From Phycisphaerae bacterium (GTDB taxonomy: Bacteria > Planctomycetota > Phycisphaerae > UBA1845 > PWPN01), in the NCBI GenBank assembly GCA_012729395.1, contig JAAYDF010000002.1, positions 1 to 64,000 of the forward strand: a stretch of 64,000 nt of DNA. Reading direction: 5' to 3'. Position 1 is the first letter of the stretch, and each line of letters opens with the position of its first letter. The notes under the pieces were generated by a model. That model was given only the letters and a program-made list of their open reading frames with translations, ran no database searches and was not told the DNA's origin. The position numbers and the translations under genes were made by a program. Shown here piece by piece: positions 1 through 10,600 of the stretch.

Positions 1-2
1 CC

Positions 3-1751
3 GCATACGGATTGGGGATCAACAGCAAGACCCGAACGGGCTTCAAATCGGCCGAGGACGGCACCCCCGCCGTTCCTTTCGAGCTGCGTTTCAAGACCAC
101 CACCGCCGACCTGGCCGGTGCGATCCGTGTGCCGGCGGAACCGCAAGGGCCCCACGTCGTCAAAACCGATCCCCCCAACGGCGCAACCGACCTGGAGGCC
201 GGCACCTTTGACCTGACGATCGTGTTCAACGAACCGATGAAGAAGGGGCAGGCCTCGATTATCACTCCGCCGGATGGCCCCCGCCTCAAGCCGATCGGCC
301 AGCCGCGATGGGAAGACGCCCGCACGTTCGTCGCCACAATCATGCTTGAGCCCGCTCAAAACTACCGGCTGGGTATTAACGTGGCGGACCCCAAACGCTT
401 CGTCACCGCCGGCGACGAGACACCGGCGGAGCCTTTTGAGCTGAGGTTCAGCACCAAGGGTGCCCCGGCCACGAATGCTGAGGCGGCGGGCAGATCTCCG
501 GCCTCCTCCGACCGCTCCACCCAGGAAACCCGGCTTCGCTATGACTACCGGCAGGGAGACGCCGGCCGGGCCATCCGCAAATCGACCCTGGACATGACGC
601 TGAATCTGTCCAACGGCCAGAAGGTACCGCTGGGCAACAAGATGGGCCTCAACTGCATCGAGGAGGTTCTCGCGGTGGAGAACGGCCGACCGATGGAGGT
701 CCGCAAGCTGGTCAGCGAGTACCTTATGCTTCAGATCGATCCGCAGACCGGCCAGTCCCAGGCGGCACCCAAGCTGGACGAGCCGGTGGCGGTCAAAGTC
801 AACCGCCGTTCCGACCCCGCGGGGGTAACCGCCGAACAAGGCCGACCGCCCAACGAGCTGATGGAACTTCTGGCCCAGGATAGCTTCGTCGACCTGTTGC
901 CCGCCGGCCAGATCAAGGTCGGACAACGGTATGATCTGCCGGCCGCAACCATCGAGGAGATCAAGCAGACTTTCGACAGCTCCGGCACCGGGCGATGCGA
1001 CATCAAGCTGCTCGCCCGGCGTATCGGGCCGCTGGAGGTCGAGGACGCCCGCAACGAGATGTACAGAGCTCAGGGCGGCGGCACTCCGGCGACCTACCTC
1101 TTCGAGGTCGTCGAATTCGGTATCGAATGGAAGCAGGAAGGCGTCCTGGAAGGCGGCGTCCCCTTCACGATGGAGGCGGACGGGAAGATCGTCTTTGCCA
1201 TCGAGGCGGGCATCCTGCTCACCTCCGACGTTGACGCCAAGATCACGATCAAGCCGATCGAGACCCAGGACGAAAACGGTCAGCCGCTCACCGTCAGCGG
1301 CGGCGGAACCTACACCATCCGCAACAGCTTCGAGCCGATCAACTGGACGCGAGGGGTCACCCGCAAAGGCGACAAGGGCCCCGTGCCGGCTCCTGCCGCT
1401 GGAACGCTCAAGCCGGCCTCACCCGACGAAGGCGGCCTTGCACAGAATCCCATGAGCACGCCCCAAGGGTCCATTAGCCACCAGTTGGGGCTGCTCAAAC
1501 AAGGCAATGTCGAGGCACTCAGAGAGTGCTTCACGAAGGACATGCGGGAACGCGTCACCGACGACACGGTCAAGGCCGGTCAGGAGAACGCCGCCAACGT
1601 CACCGTCGATGATCTTCTCGGCGAGGTCATCGAGAGCGAAGGCCTCGGCAGCACCCGCACCGTCAAGATCAAGATGAAGAACGGCCGAACGCTCACCACA
1701 CTCGTTTTGACCGACGGCAAATGGCTGGCCGAGACGATCTGGTTCAAGTGA
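3..1751 (+). CDS. Ig-like (SbsA/Big_5 type) domain protein, 5' end missing
   Basis: The reading frame is open to the window edge, so the N-terminus lies outside. The first visible residues (AYGLGINSKTRTGFKS) match the end of an Ig-like repeat. A complete second copy follows at about 125-450 bp, opening with PHVVKTDPPNGATDLE and ending PFELRFST. These beta-sandwich modules are common in exported planctomycete proteins. The remaining 400 or so residues are a mixed domain I do not recognise. It has a segment on fixed peptide-like wording (LSNGQKVPLGNKMGLN) and ends in a small helical plus beta domain (LGLLKQGNVEALRECFTKDM), which may be an NTF2-like or DUF4878-like fold. The next gene starts 74 bp downstream with the same type of Ig domain, so the two may share a transcript. 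The exact function is unknown; an extracellular or periplasmic location is inferred. Confidence 0.75.
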   Translation, partial: AYGLGINSKTRTGFKSAEDGTPAVPFELRFKTTTADLAGAIRVPAEPQGPHVVKTDPPNGATDLEAGTFDLTIVFNEPMKKGQASIITPPDGPRLKPIGQPRWEDARTFVATIMLEPAQNYRLGINVADPKRFVTAGDETPAEPFELRFSTKGAPATNAEAAGRSPASSDRSTQETRLRYDYRQGDAGRAIRKSTLDMTLNLSNGQKVPLGNKMGLNCIEEVLAVENGRPMEVRKLVSEYLMLQIDPQTGQSQAAPKLDEPVAVKVNRRSDPAGVTAEQGRPPNELMELLAQDSFVDLLPAGQIKVGQRYDLPAATIEEIKQTFDSSGTGRCDIKLLARRIGPLEVEDARNEMYRAQGGGTPATYLFEVVEFGIEWKQEGVLEGGVPFTMEADGKIVFAIEAGILLTSDVDAKITIKPIETQDENGQPLTVSGGGTYTIRNSFEPINWTRGVTRKGDKGPVPAPAAGTLKPASPDEGGLAQNPMSTPQGSISHQLGLLKQGNVEALRECFTKDMRERVTDDTVKAGQENAANVTVDDLLGEVIESEGLGSTRTVKIKMKNGRTLTTLVLTDGKWLAETIWFK

Positions 1752-1825
1752 CCGCCCCGAAACACCAGCATGACGTCCGGGCGGCTGGAACAACCAACGA
1801 TCCCCCTCGCGGTGAGGAGTCAATC

Positions 1826-3799
1826 ATGATGCGACAGAGATGGCACCGGTTCGCAGGGGTATGCGCGGCCCTGGCGCTCTGCCTGACACAGCCAGCCGTC
1901 GCCGCCCCGAACGTGGTCCGAAGCAGTCCGCCCGACGGCGCCGGTGACGTCGATCCGACCACCGCCCAGATCGTGGTGGTCTTCGATACCGCGATGAAGA
2001 CCGACAGCTACAGCCTCCTTCAGGTCGCCGACAATGCCTTTCCTGAGATGCTGGGCGATGAACCCATCAGGTTCACCGACGACCGCACCCTGACCGTGCG
2101 GGTGAAGCTGGCTCCCGGGACGGCATACGCCTTCGCGCTGAACAGCGAACGGCGTCGGGGTTTCAAGGGCAGCGACGGCACGCCCTTGATACCTACCATC
2201 ATCCGCTTCACAACCGGCGGGCAAGGCACGGGCGGATCACCCCAACCTCAACCGCTCCAGGAGTCTCGCAGCCCCTTGGCCGACTTGCGCGAATCGCTTC
2301 CGCAGGGAAACGCGCCACAGACCGATGCGCCCGCATCCCCGGGCGGAGCACCGACGCTGCCCGCGGGCTGGACCCTGCTGGATGACAAGCTATACGGTAC
2401 GCAGGTGGCCATCCCGCCGGGCTGGACGCCCAGGGTCCGCGGCGGCGTTGCCCTCTGCATCGATCCGGATGACGTAGACAAGGCAGGCGCGTTCTTCGTA
2501 CCGGTTCTGCTCAAGCAGCGTATCCGCCCCGACGAACTCGCCGACCAGCTCGACGAGATCCTTCGCCGCGGCATGCCCGACTACCAGACGCGCACGGACG
2601 CCAGACCGACGGAGGAATGCGTGCAACGCAGCCTCGCCGGCACAAGCGGCAACACGCGAGTCGCGGGCAGCTACCGGGCCGTGATCAGCCGATCGGGCAT
2701 GGGCTTTGTCATGGGCTACCTCGGTCCGCCCGACCGTCTCGAACAGCTTCGCCCGACGTTTCACAAGATTCTCGCCAGCTACCGCTTCACCGGCCCCAAA
2801 ATGCGATTGCAGCCGTTCAAATCGGCGGCCGTCGAGCTGCGGATTCCGCCCGGCTGGCAGGTACAAACCAGTGAAGCCAACGGCACCGCCAACCAGGACA
2901 TCGACTGGGTCGCTCTGTGCCCGGACATACCGGGTGCAAGGGCCTTCATGTTCACGCCCAAGTACTGCACCACGAACTGGGTGACCGACGCGTTCAACAC
3001 CTCGATCGATCAGATGAACCTGGCCCTGTGGCGGAACAAGGGCTACGAGGTAGCGGACATCGGATCCGATCAGCAAGCCTTCCAAGCGGGCCTGGGCAAG
3101 GTAGTCCCGGGGCTCCAGGTCATTCGCGAGCAGAGCTTGGACGAGCTGCGCGATCTCCTCGCCGCCATCTACGCGACCGGCGTGGCAACCCTGCGACAAA
3201 CCGGTGGACGCTGGGATTTCTACGCCTACGAGTTGCAGGGCCGACGGCAGGTCCAGGGGGTAGACCTGCGCTGCGTGATCTACCTCAGCGCCAGCGCCAT
3301 GATCACCCCGCACACCAAGGGACCGATGGGCCTCTACACCGTCGCGATCCGTGGGTACGAGGCCCCTGCCGACAAGTTCGCCCAGGTGGCTACTTGGCTC
3401 GAACGCGTCTGCACCAGCTTCTCCTACAGCGAGTGGTGGATCCGTGAGGTGCAGAAAGCCAACGCCCAGGAGGCCCGCCAGATCCGAGAGTTCTGGGCGC
3501 ACATGAATAAGGTCGATCGGGAAATCTGGGACAACCGAACGCGAACCCAATCGGCGATCAATGAGATGATGTACGACTCGCTGATTGCCGGCACACCCGG
3601 GTACGTCAACAAGGAAACCGGCACGATCGAGACAATCCCCACCGACCGGGTGGACGCCTTCCGCGATGAGTCCGGCCAAGTGGTCAGCCCGGAGGAAGTT
3701 ATCGACAAGAAGATCGACCCGCGGTGGGCTACCCGGTTGCGCGAAGCCAACGCTGACGATTACATGAACTACGACCGGCGAGCACACGTCTGGCCGTGA
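1826..3799 (+). CDS. Exported Ig-like domain protein
   Basis: The start is ATG 1826 (a second ATG follows directly), behind a GAGGAG ribosome site at 1813-1818. Residues 1-30 form a signal peptide ending in PAVAAP. Residues 30-125 form one Ig-like domain of the SbsA type (VVRSSPPDGAGDVDPTTAQI to IIRFTT), related to those in the gene upstream. A proline/glutamine/alanine-rich linker follows. Two similar alpha/beta blocks come next (WTLLDDKLYGTQVAIPPGW and FKSAAVELRIPPGWQVQ), which look like an internal duplication. The C-terminal 100 residues are charged and helical (IREFWAHMNKVDREIWDNR). The two blocks resemble the PsbP/DUF1795-like folds used for surface or lipid-facing proteins, but that is a guess. 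It is convergent with the pgl gene 38 bp away. Confidence 0.75.
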   Translation: MMRQRWHRFAGVCAALALCLTQPAVAAPNVVRSSPPDGAGDVDPTTAQIVVVFDTAMKTDSYSLLQVADNAFPEMLGDEPIRFTDDRTLTVRVKLAPGTAYAFALNSERRRGFKGSDGTPLIPTIIRFTTGGQGTGGSPQPQPLQESRSPLADLRESLPQGNAPQTDAPASPGGAPTLPAGWTLLDDKLYGTQVAIPPGWTPRVRGGVALCIDPDDVDKAGAFFVPVLLKQRIRPDELADQLDEILRRGMPDYQTRTDARPTEECVQRSLAGTSGNTRVAGSYRAVISRSGMGFVMGYLGPPDRLEQLRPTFHKILASYRFTGPKMRLQPFKSAAVELRIPPGWQVQTSEANGTANQDIDWVALCPDIPGARAFMFTPKYCTTNWVTDAFNTSIDQMNLALWRNKGYEVADIGSDQQAFQAGLGKVVPGLQVIREQSLDELRDLLAAIYATGVATLRQTGGRWDFYAYELQGRRQVQGVDLRCVIYLSASAMITPHTKGPMGLYTVAIRGYEAPADKFAQVATWLERVCTSFSYSEWWIREVQKANAQEARQIREFWAHMNKVDREIWDNRTRTQSAINEMMYDSLIAGTPGYVNKETGTIETIPTDRVDAFRDESGQVVSPEEVIDKKIDPRWATRLREANADDYMNYDRRAHVWP

Positions 3800-3836
3800 T
3801 GCCGCGAGATCGCCGCACAGCCCTTCGCCCACCACC

Positions 3837-4601
3837 TCAGCGCGACAAGCGCGAGGCCGCCGCCGCATCGAGCACCCAGACGACCGCCCCACTTTGCCGC
3901 AATCCCGCCGCCGGCAGAATGCCTGGATCGGCCGCGGGCGAGAGGATGCGAGCGACGATCTCGGCCTTGTCGGCCCCGGTGACGAAGAAGACCACTCGCC
4001 GGGCAGCCCGCAGAAGCGGAAACGTCATGGTCATCCGCCAAGCACCCAGCTTGGGCACCTCATGAGCCACGATCAAACGGCAAGCCTCGGTCACACCCGA
4101 GGTGCCCGGAAACAGGCTGGCGGTGTGCCCATCCGTCCCTACGCCAAGCAAGACCAGATCCAACGAGGGAACCCCTTCCCGCCCAGCAGACACCACCTCA
4201 CGAATCTTCCGCTCGTACGCCGCGGCGGCCGCGCTCAGATCGTCGCTGTCAGCCGGCATGCGGTGGATGTGATCCGAGGCAATCCCCAGCGGCGCCAGCA
4301 ACGTCTCGCAAGCCATACGATAATTGCTGTCCGCATGCTCCGGCGGCACGGCCCGCTCGTCGCCCCAGAACCAGTCCACGCGGTCCCACGCGATCCGCTC
4401 GCGCCACGCCGGCTCCGTCAAGTGCCGGTACAAAACGGCTGGCGTGCTCCCTCCAGCCAGGGCGACGGATCGCCTTCCCTGACGACCGGTCAGCGCCTCG
4501 GCCAGGCACTCGGCCGCCAGCCCAACCGCCTCGGCCGGGTCACGCCCGATCAACAGCCGCCCTTTCTCGCCACTCACATCCCGTCTCGCATGCAAGAGCA
4601 C
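3837..4601 (-). CDS. pgl: 6-phosphogluconolactonase
   Basis: This cytosolic enzyme hydrolyses 6-phosphogluconolactone to 6-phosphogluconate in the oxidative pentose phosphate pathway. The 254-residue length fits the NagB/SugI-type (DevB) family. Visible signatures are the sugar-phosphate loop LAGGSTPAVLYRHL, the stretch VDWFWGDERAVPPEHADSN, and the family hallmark LLGVGTDGHTASLFPG. The start is a GTG at 4601. No zwf or gnd gene is adjacent. The upstream neighbour is an aminotransferase on the same strand, separated by 137 bp that carry a dispersed repeat, so a shared operon is possible but not shown. Confidence 0.92.
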   Translation of the reverse strand: MLLHARRDVSGEKGRLLIGRDPAEAVGLAAECLAEALTGRQGRRSVALAGGSTPAVLYRHLTEPAWRERIAWDRVDWFWGDERAVPPEHADSNYRMACETLLAPLGIASDHIHRMPADSDDLSAAAAAYERKIREVVSAGREGVPSLDLVLLGVGTDGHTASLFPGTSGVTEACRLIVAHEVPKLGAWRMTMTFPLLRAARRVVFFVTGADKAEIVARILSPAADPGILPAAGLRQSGAVVWVLDAAAASRLSR

Positions 4602-4617
4602 CGCCCCACATCATCCC

Positions 4618-4690
4618 GTAGCGGTCACCCCCTGACTTCGGCGAGCTCAGCGTCGAAGACAGACGAGCCGTGGCGACCGGCGAGCGGTCA
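4618..4690. repeat. Dispersed GTGGCGACCGG-type repeat, single copy
   Basis: The segment contains GACTTCGGCGAGCTCAGCG, then CGTCGAAGACAG, then CGAGCCGTGGCGACCGG. The same series closes the 34-bp tandem array at 49.87-49.94 kb, with only small changes. It lies in the gap between the aminotransferase and pgl. It is non-coding as far as I can see. Confidence 0.75.
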
Positions 4691-4738
4691 CACTTCAAGC
4701 CGCCGCCCCCTGTGCCAACCGAACGGCCACCACCACAG

Positions 4739-6103
4739 CTACTTGCCCAGACTGTCCGCGAACGCTTCCGCCAGCACGCTCACGCCCTCGACCACCGCCT
4801 CCTCCGTGATACACAGCGGCGGGCTGATCTTGATCGTTCCGCCCCCCAGCCCGACCGGCGCAAAGAGCATCAACCCGCGTCCGACCGCGTGCCACACCAC
4901 GTCGTGGGCAAGCTGGCCATCCGGCGTCAGCGATTCATCCTGGATGACGTGCACGCCCGCCACCAGCCCCTTGCCGTGAATCGCCCCGATGCGGGCGTCA
5001 AACGGCTTGAGCTGATGCCACAACTCGCGGTGCAGCACCTCCCCCATCCCGGCGGCATTGCCGATGAGGTCTTCCGCCAGAATCAACTCGATGTTGGCCA
5101 GCGCCGCGGCCACGCAGATCGGGTTTCCGGTGTGCGTGCTGGTCATTGAGCCGGGCGGATAGAGGTCCATGACCTCCGGCCGACCGACGATCGCCGATAC
5201 CGGCATCGAGCTGCTGATCCCTTTGCCCAGGCACATGAGATCGGGCACCACGCCGTAGTGCTCGAAGCCCCACATCTTGCCGCAACGCCCGAACGCCGCC
5301 TGCACCTCGTCGAAGGTCAACAGCGCATCCCACGTGTCGCACCACTCACGAAGCTTCTGGAAGTACTCCTGCGGGCCGAAACTCGCGCCGCCGCCCTGGT
5401 ACGTCTCGACGATAATGCCCGCGACGTTGCGCGGCTCGACTCCGAGACCCGCCAAAGACTCCTCGAAGAAGTCGAAGCTCGTATCCTCGCAGCGGAAGCC
5501 ATCCGGGAACGGAAGCTGCACCATGGCCGGGTCCATGTGCCCGATCCAATCCTTCAGTGCGGGGATGCCCCCGATCATCTGGGCACCCAGCGTGCGTCCG
5601 TGGAAGGCGTTCGTGTAGCTGAGGATCACGTCCTTCTCGTTGCGCATCTGCCGGCCGCGAGTCCGCATCAGCTTGATCGCGCACTCCGTGGCCTCGCTCC
5701 CGGTCGAGAGGATAAAGGCCTTCTTCAACGGCTCCGGGGCCAGCTCGCACAATCGCCGGGCCAGCCGGATGCGCGGCTCGTTCGGGAAGCAGTAGTTGTG
5801 GTACAGCCCATGCTCAATCTGCCGAACCATGGCCTCGCCGATCTCCCGGCGACCGTGCCCCGCGTTGGCCACCAGCACGCCGCTGGAGAAGTCGATCCAC
5901 CGGTTGCCGAACGCGTCATGAATGGTGAAGCCTTCCGCCCGATCCCACATCACCGGCGGCTGCCCCCCCATGGACCGCGGCTCGTATCGCCGCGAATCCT
6001 CCAGCATCGCCCGCGTCTCAGGCACCGGGAGTGGCGTCGCAATCCGCCGCAAACGACTCTCAACCTGGTGGACCGGAATGTTCTCAATCGTCACATCCGC
6101 CAT
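4739..6103 (-). CDS. Class III PLP-dependent aminotransferase
   Basis: The 454-residue protein belongs to the acetylornithine/4-aminobutyrate/ornithine aminotransferase family. It transfers an amino group from an omega-amino donor to a keto acid using pyridoxal phosphate. Visible features are the phosphate-binding STGSEATECAIKLMR, the NAFHGRTLGAQMIGG strand, LLTFDEVQAAFGRCGKMWGF with the PLP-binding Asp, and CLGKGISSSMPVSAIVG with the Schiff-base lysine. STHTGNPICVAAALANIE follows as usual. The ATG start is preceded by GAGG at good spacing. The donor is not readable from sequence; 4-aminobutyrate or a related omega-amino acid is the usual substrate for the closest branches. Nearby genes give no pathway hint. 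Confidence 0.88.
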   Translation of the reverse strand: MADVTIENIPVHQVESRLRRIATPLPVPETRAMLEDSRRYEPRSMGGQPPVMWDRAEGFTIHDAFGNRWIDFSSGVLVANAGHGRREIGEAMVRQIEHGLYHNYCFPNEPRIRLARRLCELAPEPLKKAFILSTGSEATECAIKLMRTRGRQMRNEKDVILSYTNAFHGRTLGAQMIGGIPALKDWIGHMDPAMVQLPFPDGFRCEDTSFDFFEESLAGLGVEPRNVAGIIVETYQGGGASFGPQEYFQKLREWCDTWDALLTFDEVQAAFGRCGKMWGFEHYGVVPDLMCLGKGISSSMPVSAIVGRPEVMDLYPPGSMTSTHTGNPICVAAALANIELILAEDLIGNAAGMGEVLHRELWHQLKPFDARIGAIHGKGLVAGVHVIQDESLTPDGQLAHDVVWHAVGRGLMLFAPVGLGGGTIKISPPLCITEEAVVEGVSVLAEAFADSLGK

Positions 6104-6800
6104 CTCAATCCTCGTCGTTTAACTAGACACCTACGGCGCTGGCTCGCGTCGGCCCATGACAACCGCCCTCGCCCTGCTCAGAAGCCGGACAACCGCCACA
6201 GCCGGGTCATGCACACCAGGAGCACTACCCATACTCACCGGCTCCCTCGCCTTCGGCCCGGGCAGTAAAGGTGGACAGTATACCGCCGGCCCAGGGCAAT
6301 TGGCAGCCACTCGCCATCCCCGCCCACGAACGAACCGCGAAGCGAAAAACGCAAAGCCCGCCGGGTGGTATTCTCCCTAAAATGGCCACCTCTTCAACAC
6401 GCCAAACGGAGTGCGCCGTTCCATACAGCGTACGCCAAACGTCCTGACAGCAAGCGTTTTGACGAAGTCCCGTCCGCCCAAGCCCGGCCAATGCGGTCAA
6501 GTCATCATGCCGCGGAAAAACACATCCAGAAAGGAAACATCCAAACCCTAGGCCATTTGCGGCGTATAAGGTTGTAGTGTGAGGTCACATGCGCCCCAAC
6601 CGGGGCGAGCAGGCGCGGCACAGCCCGGCTGGGTGGCCACACTGTTCGGGGCCGGATCCGTCATGAGGGCATATACCAGAGCGTCCGCACGTTCACGGAT
6701 CGGTTCACCCTGACACAGCGCCGAGCCATCCACCAGCCACTGTACCGCGCCCGGGCCAAGGCACGGTTGCGTACTCGGCTCATGGATGGAGTAGCTCGAC
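6104..6800. other. Intergenic region upstream of the sigma factor
   Basis: These 697 bp separate the divergent aminotransferase and sigma-factor genes. I find no ORF with convincing codon use, no tRNA-like T-loop and no clear hairpin. A GGAG at 6788-6791 serves as the ribosome site for the sigma gene, and an in-frame TAG at 6792-6794 rules out a longer start. In another frame, 6690-6795 reads as arginine-rich protein-like sequence, which I could not support as a gene. Confidence 0.5.
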
Positions 6801-7592
6801 GTGACAACCATCACTGCCAGACACCGGACCCAGGCGACCACTGAGCAGCCCTTCTACGCACCTCATCCGTGGCTACGCTCCAAAGCCGCCCAATCGAACG
6901 CACGCAAGGTGCTCGCCTGGATCGCCGCCGGCATGCCCCCGGCCCATCGGCCCGAGGAGGGCGATCTCTTCAAAGCCCTGCACACCTGCGCGTACTGGGC
7001 GTCCGATCGTCGGCAAGCTCAGGTCTCCGCCAGTACCCGCCGCCGATGGCGAAAACACTGGCACCGCGTACGAGAGGCCGTCGTGCAATTGAACCTCGGC
7101 CTCGTCTACCGCATGCTCGACCACTTCCGCAGTCCGGACCTCGACGATGACGACCTGCTCAGCGAGGGCATGCTCGGACTGGCCCGAGCGGTCGATCGGT
7201 TCAACCCCTGGCGCGGCTTCCGCTTCAGCACCTACGCCTGCAACTGCATCGCCCGGTCGTGCATGCGCCGCGGCCGACGCGAACTGCGCTATCGCAGCCT
7301 GTTCCCCGTTTACTACGACCCCGCCCTCGACTCCCCTGCCGAGACCACCAGCTCCGAGGTAGACCTGCGCCTGGAGCGGCTGCGCCACGTCCTGCGCATC
7401 AACAGCAGCGACCTGACCGAGCTGGAGTCCCGCGTCCTGCTCGGCCGATTCCCCCAGGGCAACAACGACCGACTCACCTTCAAGCAGATCGGCCGGTCCG
7501 TCGGCCTCAGCAAGGAGCGAGTCCGCCAGATCCAGAACACCGCCCTCGCCAAACTCCGCGAAACCCTCGAGCAGGATCCGATCCTGCAATAA
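6801..7592 (+). CDS. RNA polymerase sigma-70 family factor
   Basis: This 263-residue protein directs RNA polymerase to a promoter class. Region 2 runs from VQLNLGLVYRMLDHF through DDDDLLSEGMLGLARAVDRF and FNPWRGFRFSTYACNCIARS, the core-binding and -10 recognition helices. Region 4 has LTELESRVLLGRF and then the helix-turn-helix LTFKQIGRSVGLSKERVRQIQ. The region between is short, so it is closer to the RpoD/SigB-like type than to ECF factors. The start is GTG 6801 because of an in-frame stop just upstream. The last 224 bp (7368-7591) occur again, almost unchanged, at 13299-13522. No anti-sigma gene is adjacent. Confidence 0.88.
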   Translation: MTTITARHRTQATTEQPFYAPHPWLRSKAAQSNARKVLAWIAAGMPPAHRPEEGDLFKALHTCAYWASDRRQAQVSASTRRRWRKHWHRVREAVVQLNLGLVYRMLDHFRSPDLDDDDLLSEGMLGLARAVDRFNPWRGFRFSTYACNCIARSCMRRGRRELRYRSLFPVYYDPALDSPAETTSSEVDLRLERLRHVLRINSSDLTELESRVLLGRFPQGNNDRLTFKQIGRSVGLSKERVRQIQNTALAKLRETLEQDPILQ

Positions 7593-7668
7593 TCAACTGG
7601 GCGCAACTTGCCACCCGCGCACCCCCCACACGCTTTGCCTGCGGCGCGAATCGCCTTGCAGACACGGC

Positions 7669-10600
7669 TTATGACTGGATCTGACTGAGGATGCTTGGGT
7701 CACGAATCTTGTCGTCCCGGGCAAGGAGGATAGTTTTGGAGAGCACCTCGGCCGTCCGCGGATCGTCGTCGACGAAGGGTAGGAACAGCCGCCCACGGTG
7801 CTGCGCATGGACGGGAACGATACAGAGCATGCGCCCCGGCTGGCGATGCACGACGGCACTCCCCAGATGGACGGAATAATGCCCCAGTGTGCCGGCAATC
7901 AGGACGTGCGGCTCCTTCACCCGCACGTTGCCCAGTTTCAGCAGCGCGCAGGTTTCGCGAACCAGCGCGCCTCGCACTTCCACGGTCGAGGCGCTGGCTT
8001 CCGGATCCACGCCGCCGCGATGGGCTACGCTGACGATCAGATCCACGTCGCGCATGACCTCACTGAATACGCGCGGGGGGATATCCACTAACGGCAGATA
8101 CCGGCCATCACGTCGCTGGGCGAAGCAGACGCTTTCGACGGTGAGACCCTCCACCTCGGCCGGGGTGGAGAAATACTCGGCAAACGAAAGCCATGCCGTC
8201 AGCCGCAGTTCGTGGAACGTACGATGAACGCCGATCTCCGGCCGGGATACCCAGCCGCGCTTGCCGAGCAAGGCCAGCGCCTGTCGGGGGTTGACCTGAT
8301 GGCCGGCGTAGCGTTGCGAGGCCGTCGCGTCGCTCTTCTCCACCTCCGTCACCAGATACAGCTCACGGAAGACCTGCTTGAAGGGCTGAACGCGCTCGCT
8401 GTTGAAGCAATCGCGCTGCCAATCGTGCCAGCAACCGGTCGCCAGAAGATCGTGCGCATGGGCGATGCGCAGACCCTCGTTCTTGCGCACCGGCTCGATA
8501 TGGCCGCGTTGGTCGCGCAGTCCCTGTCCGGCATCCACGGGGTAGCCGATGACCCCCTCGCCCACCAGAACGAGCCGCTGCAGCATCGTTGCCAGGACCG
8601 GGTGGTTGAACAGCTCCCGCAGTTCCTCGCCCGTGAAAGTGTCACCCCGGCACATGGCCTGTTCGAGCGAGGTGCGCATTCTCGATGCCTGCCTGCGCAG
8701 CTCCGTTCGGCGGGCCGACAGTCGCGCAACGACCGGGTCCTTCTTTGCTCCCGCGGGGACGGTTTTGAGCGTTTTTCCCGCCTTGATGACGGTTATGTCG
8801 GGCTCGCCCTGCTCATCAAGCCGAAGGGCGACCTGCACTTCGCCGACCTGGGCGGTGACCGGACCGCGGGCCAGATCGGCGACGGCCTCAGCTTCCATCG
8901 CCCACTCCAGCCGCAACGGATCGGGGTAGCCGGCCGTCCGGGCGAGGTTCTGCATGGCAATCTCCACGGCCCGCCCTTCACTCGCCTGACGCTGTGAACC
9001 GAACTGCCGGCTGGTCCGCCGAAACTTCTGCATGAGGCGATACCGTTCCAGGAGGCGCTGCTTCCTCGCGGAGCCGCCGGGCAAAGGCAGCAGGCCGAGG
9101 GCCCGGACGGCATCCTGATGTCGCTTCTCGCTGATACGGGCGAGCAGTTCCTGTTCGTCGAGTTGACCAAGCATGGCCCGGGCGAAGAGCTGGGCACGGG
9201 TGTGTCCTCCGGCCGACGAAGCGTATTTGGCGGCATGGTCCAGGCTTGCCCATCGCTCGGTGCCCAGTTCACCCCAGACGCGGTGGAACCAGTCCACGTC
9301 AACCGCACCGTCGAGCAGATCCTCCCGCGACAGAGGCGTGCGCTGGCTGACTTCGCCATGCCAGACTTCGCACTCCTCGTGGCCCATGTGCCCAAGGCGA
9401 TCTTTGGTATGGGCGTGCATCCACCAGACCCCCTCGGCCAGACCGGCCCAGCCCACGGCGTGCTCGATGTGTCGCACCCACTGGGGCACGTAGACGGCCA
9501 CCTCGATGAGCCGCTTTTCGGGTATGCGTGCCTCGCGAAGCTTGGCCGTCACGTCCTCCGGCGTGTCCGTTTCGAGAGGATGACTCGCGCGCAACAGGTG
9601 ACTGAACACCGCACCCTTGCTGGTTGAATCGCCGGGGTAGCCTCGCAGCAACGTGATTCTGCCCAGGGCGACGAGCAAACGGACGAACATCTCGGCGCCG
9701 GGCACGGAGGAGAGGGCGTTGGCTGGCTCGGACGCAGCCGTCGGCGTTTCCCCGCGGGCCAACTCGATATCCAGGATTCGCCGGCGGCATTGTGCGACGA
9801 GTACCTGCAGCCGGGGTGCATGAGTAATTGCCGGAGGCATTCGTCGTCGCGTCACCTGTGTCAGCCCATCAAAGAAGCGGCGATCCTGCCTCTCCGGCCG
9901 CGGTCCGACCAGCCAGTCGATGAAGTCGGCCTCCGTGGCTGCGCCGATCTCGTGCATGGCCACCAGTTCGTCGAGGTCGTAGACGCGGCTCAGGATCAGC
10001 TCTGTGCCGGGACGATGCGTCCACCTCAACAAGCCCCAGAGCCGCTGCATCTGCTCCGGCGTCCACGCCTCAGGAGACAGCCGACGATGACCGCGGGCTA
10101 CTTCCGTGTAAGCAATGAAAGGCGAATGATCCCGCCAGAGCCAATCCCACTTGGAGTTGGATATCTGGGTGAGCAACGGCTCGTTCGCATACGTCAATGA
10201 GGTTTCCGCGGCGCGCACCAGGAACTCCGCCGCCCCCGCGGGAGGATGCAGCCGGAGCAACCACTGAATGACCTCCTGCATCACGTGCTCATAGCGCGGC
10301 AGAGCGGGGAGTTGGTCCGTGCAGGCGTTCGACAGGGTCCGCACCGCCCCGGCGATGCGCTTGAGCAGACCTTTTGCGGGAACCTCCTGTGAGGCTGGCA
10401 CCGCGAACAGGTCGGCCAGACACCGGTGATCGCCCGCTTTCCAGTGTTCGCGGCTCCAGGCCTGCTCCAACCCGGAATGGAAGAAAGCCAGGGCTCGCAG
10501 CAACTCCAGCCCATCTTCATCCCGGTGGCCCTCGGGCCGGTTCGTCCACCATCGTTCCCAGACCTCGTACAGCGGCAGCCTCTGGACCGCGTCGGCGACG

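Noticed and set aside
2390-3892. 500-codon minus-strand reading frame
   Set aside because: It lies opposite the Ig-domain gene, whose signal peptide, ribosome site and domain pattern are convincing. The minus reading has no recognisable domain.
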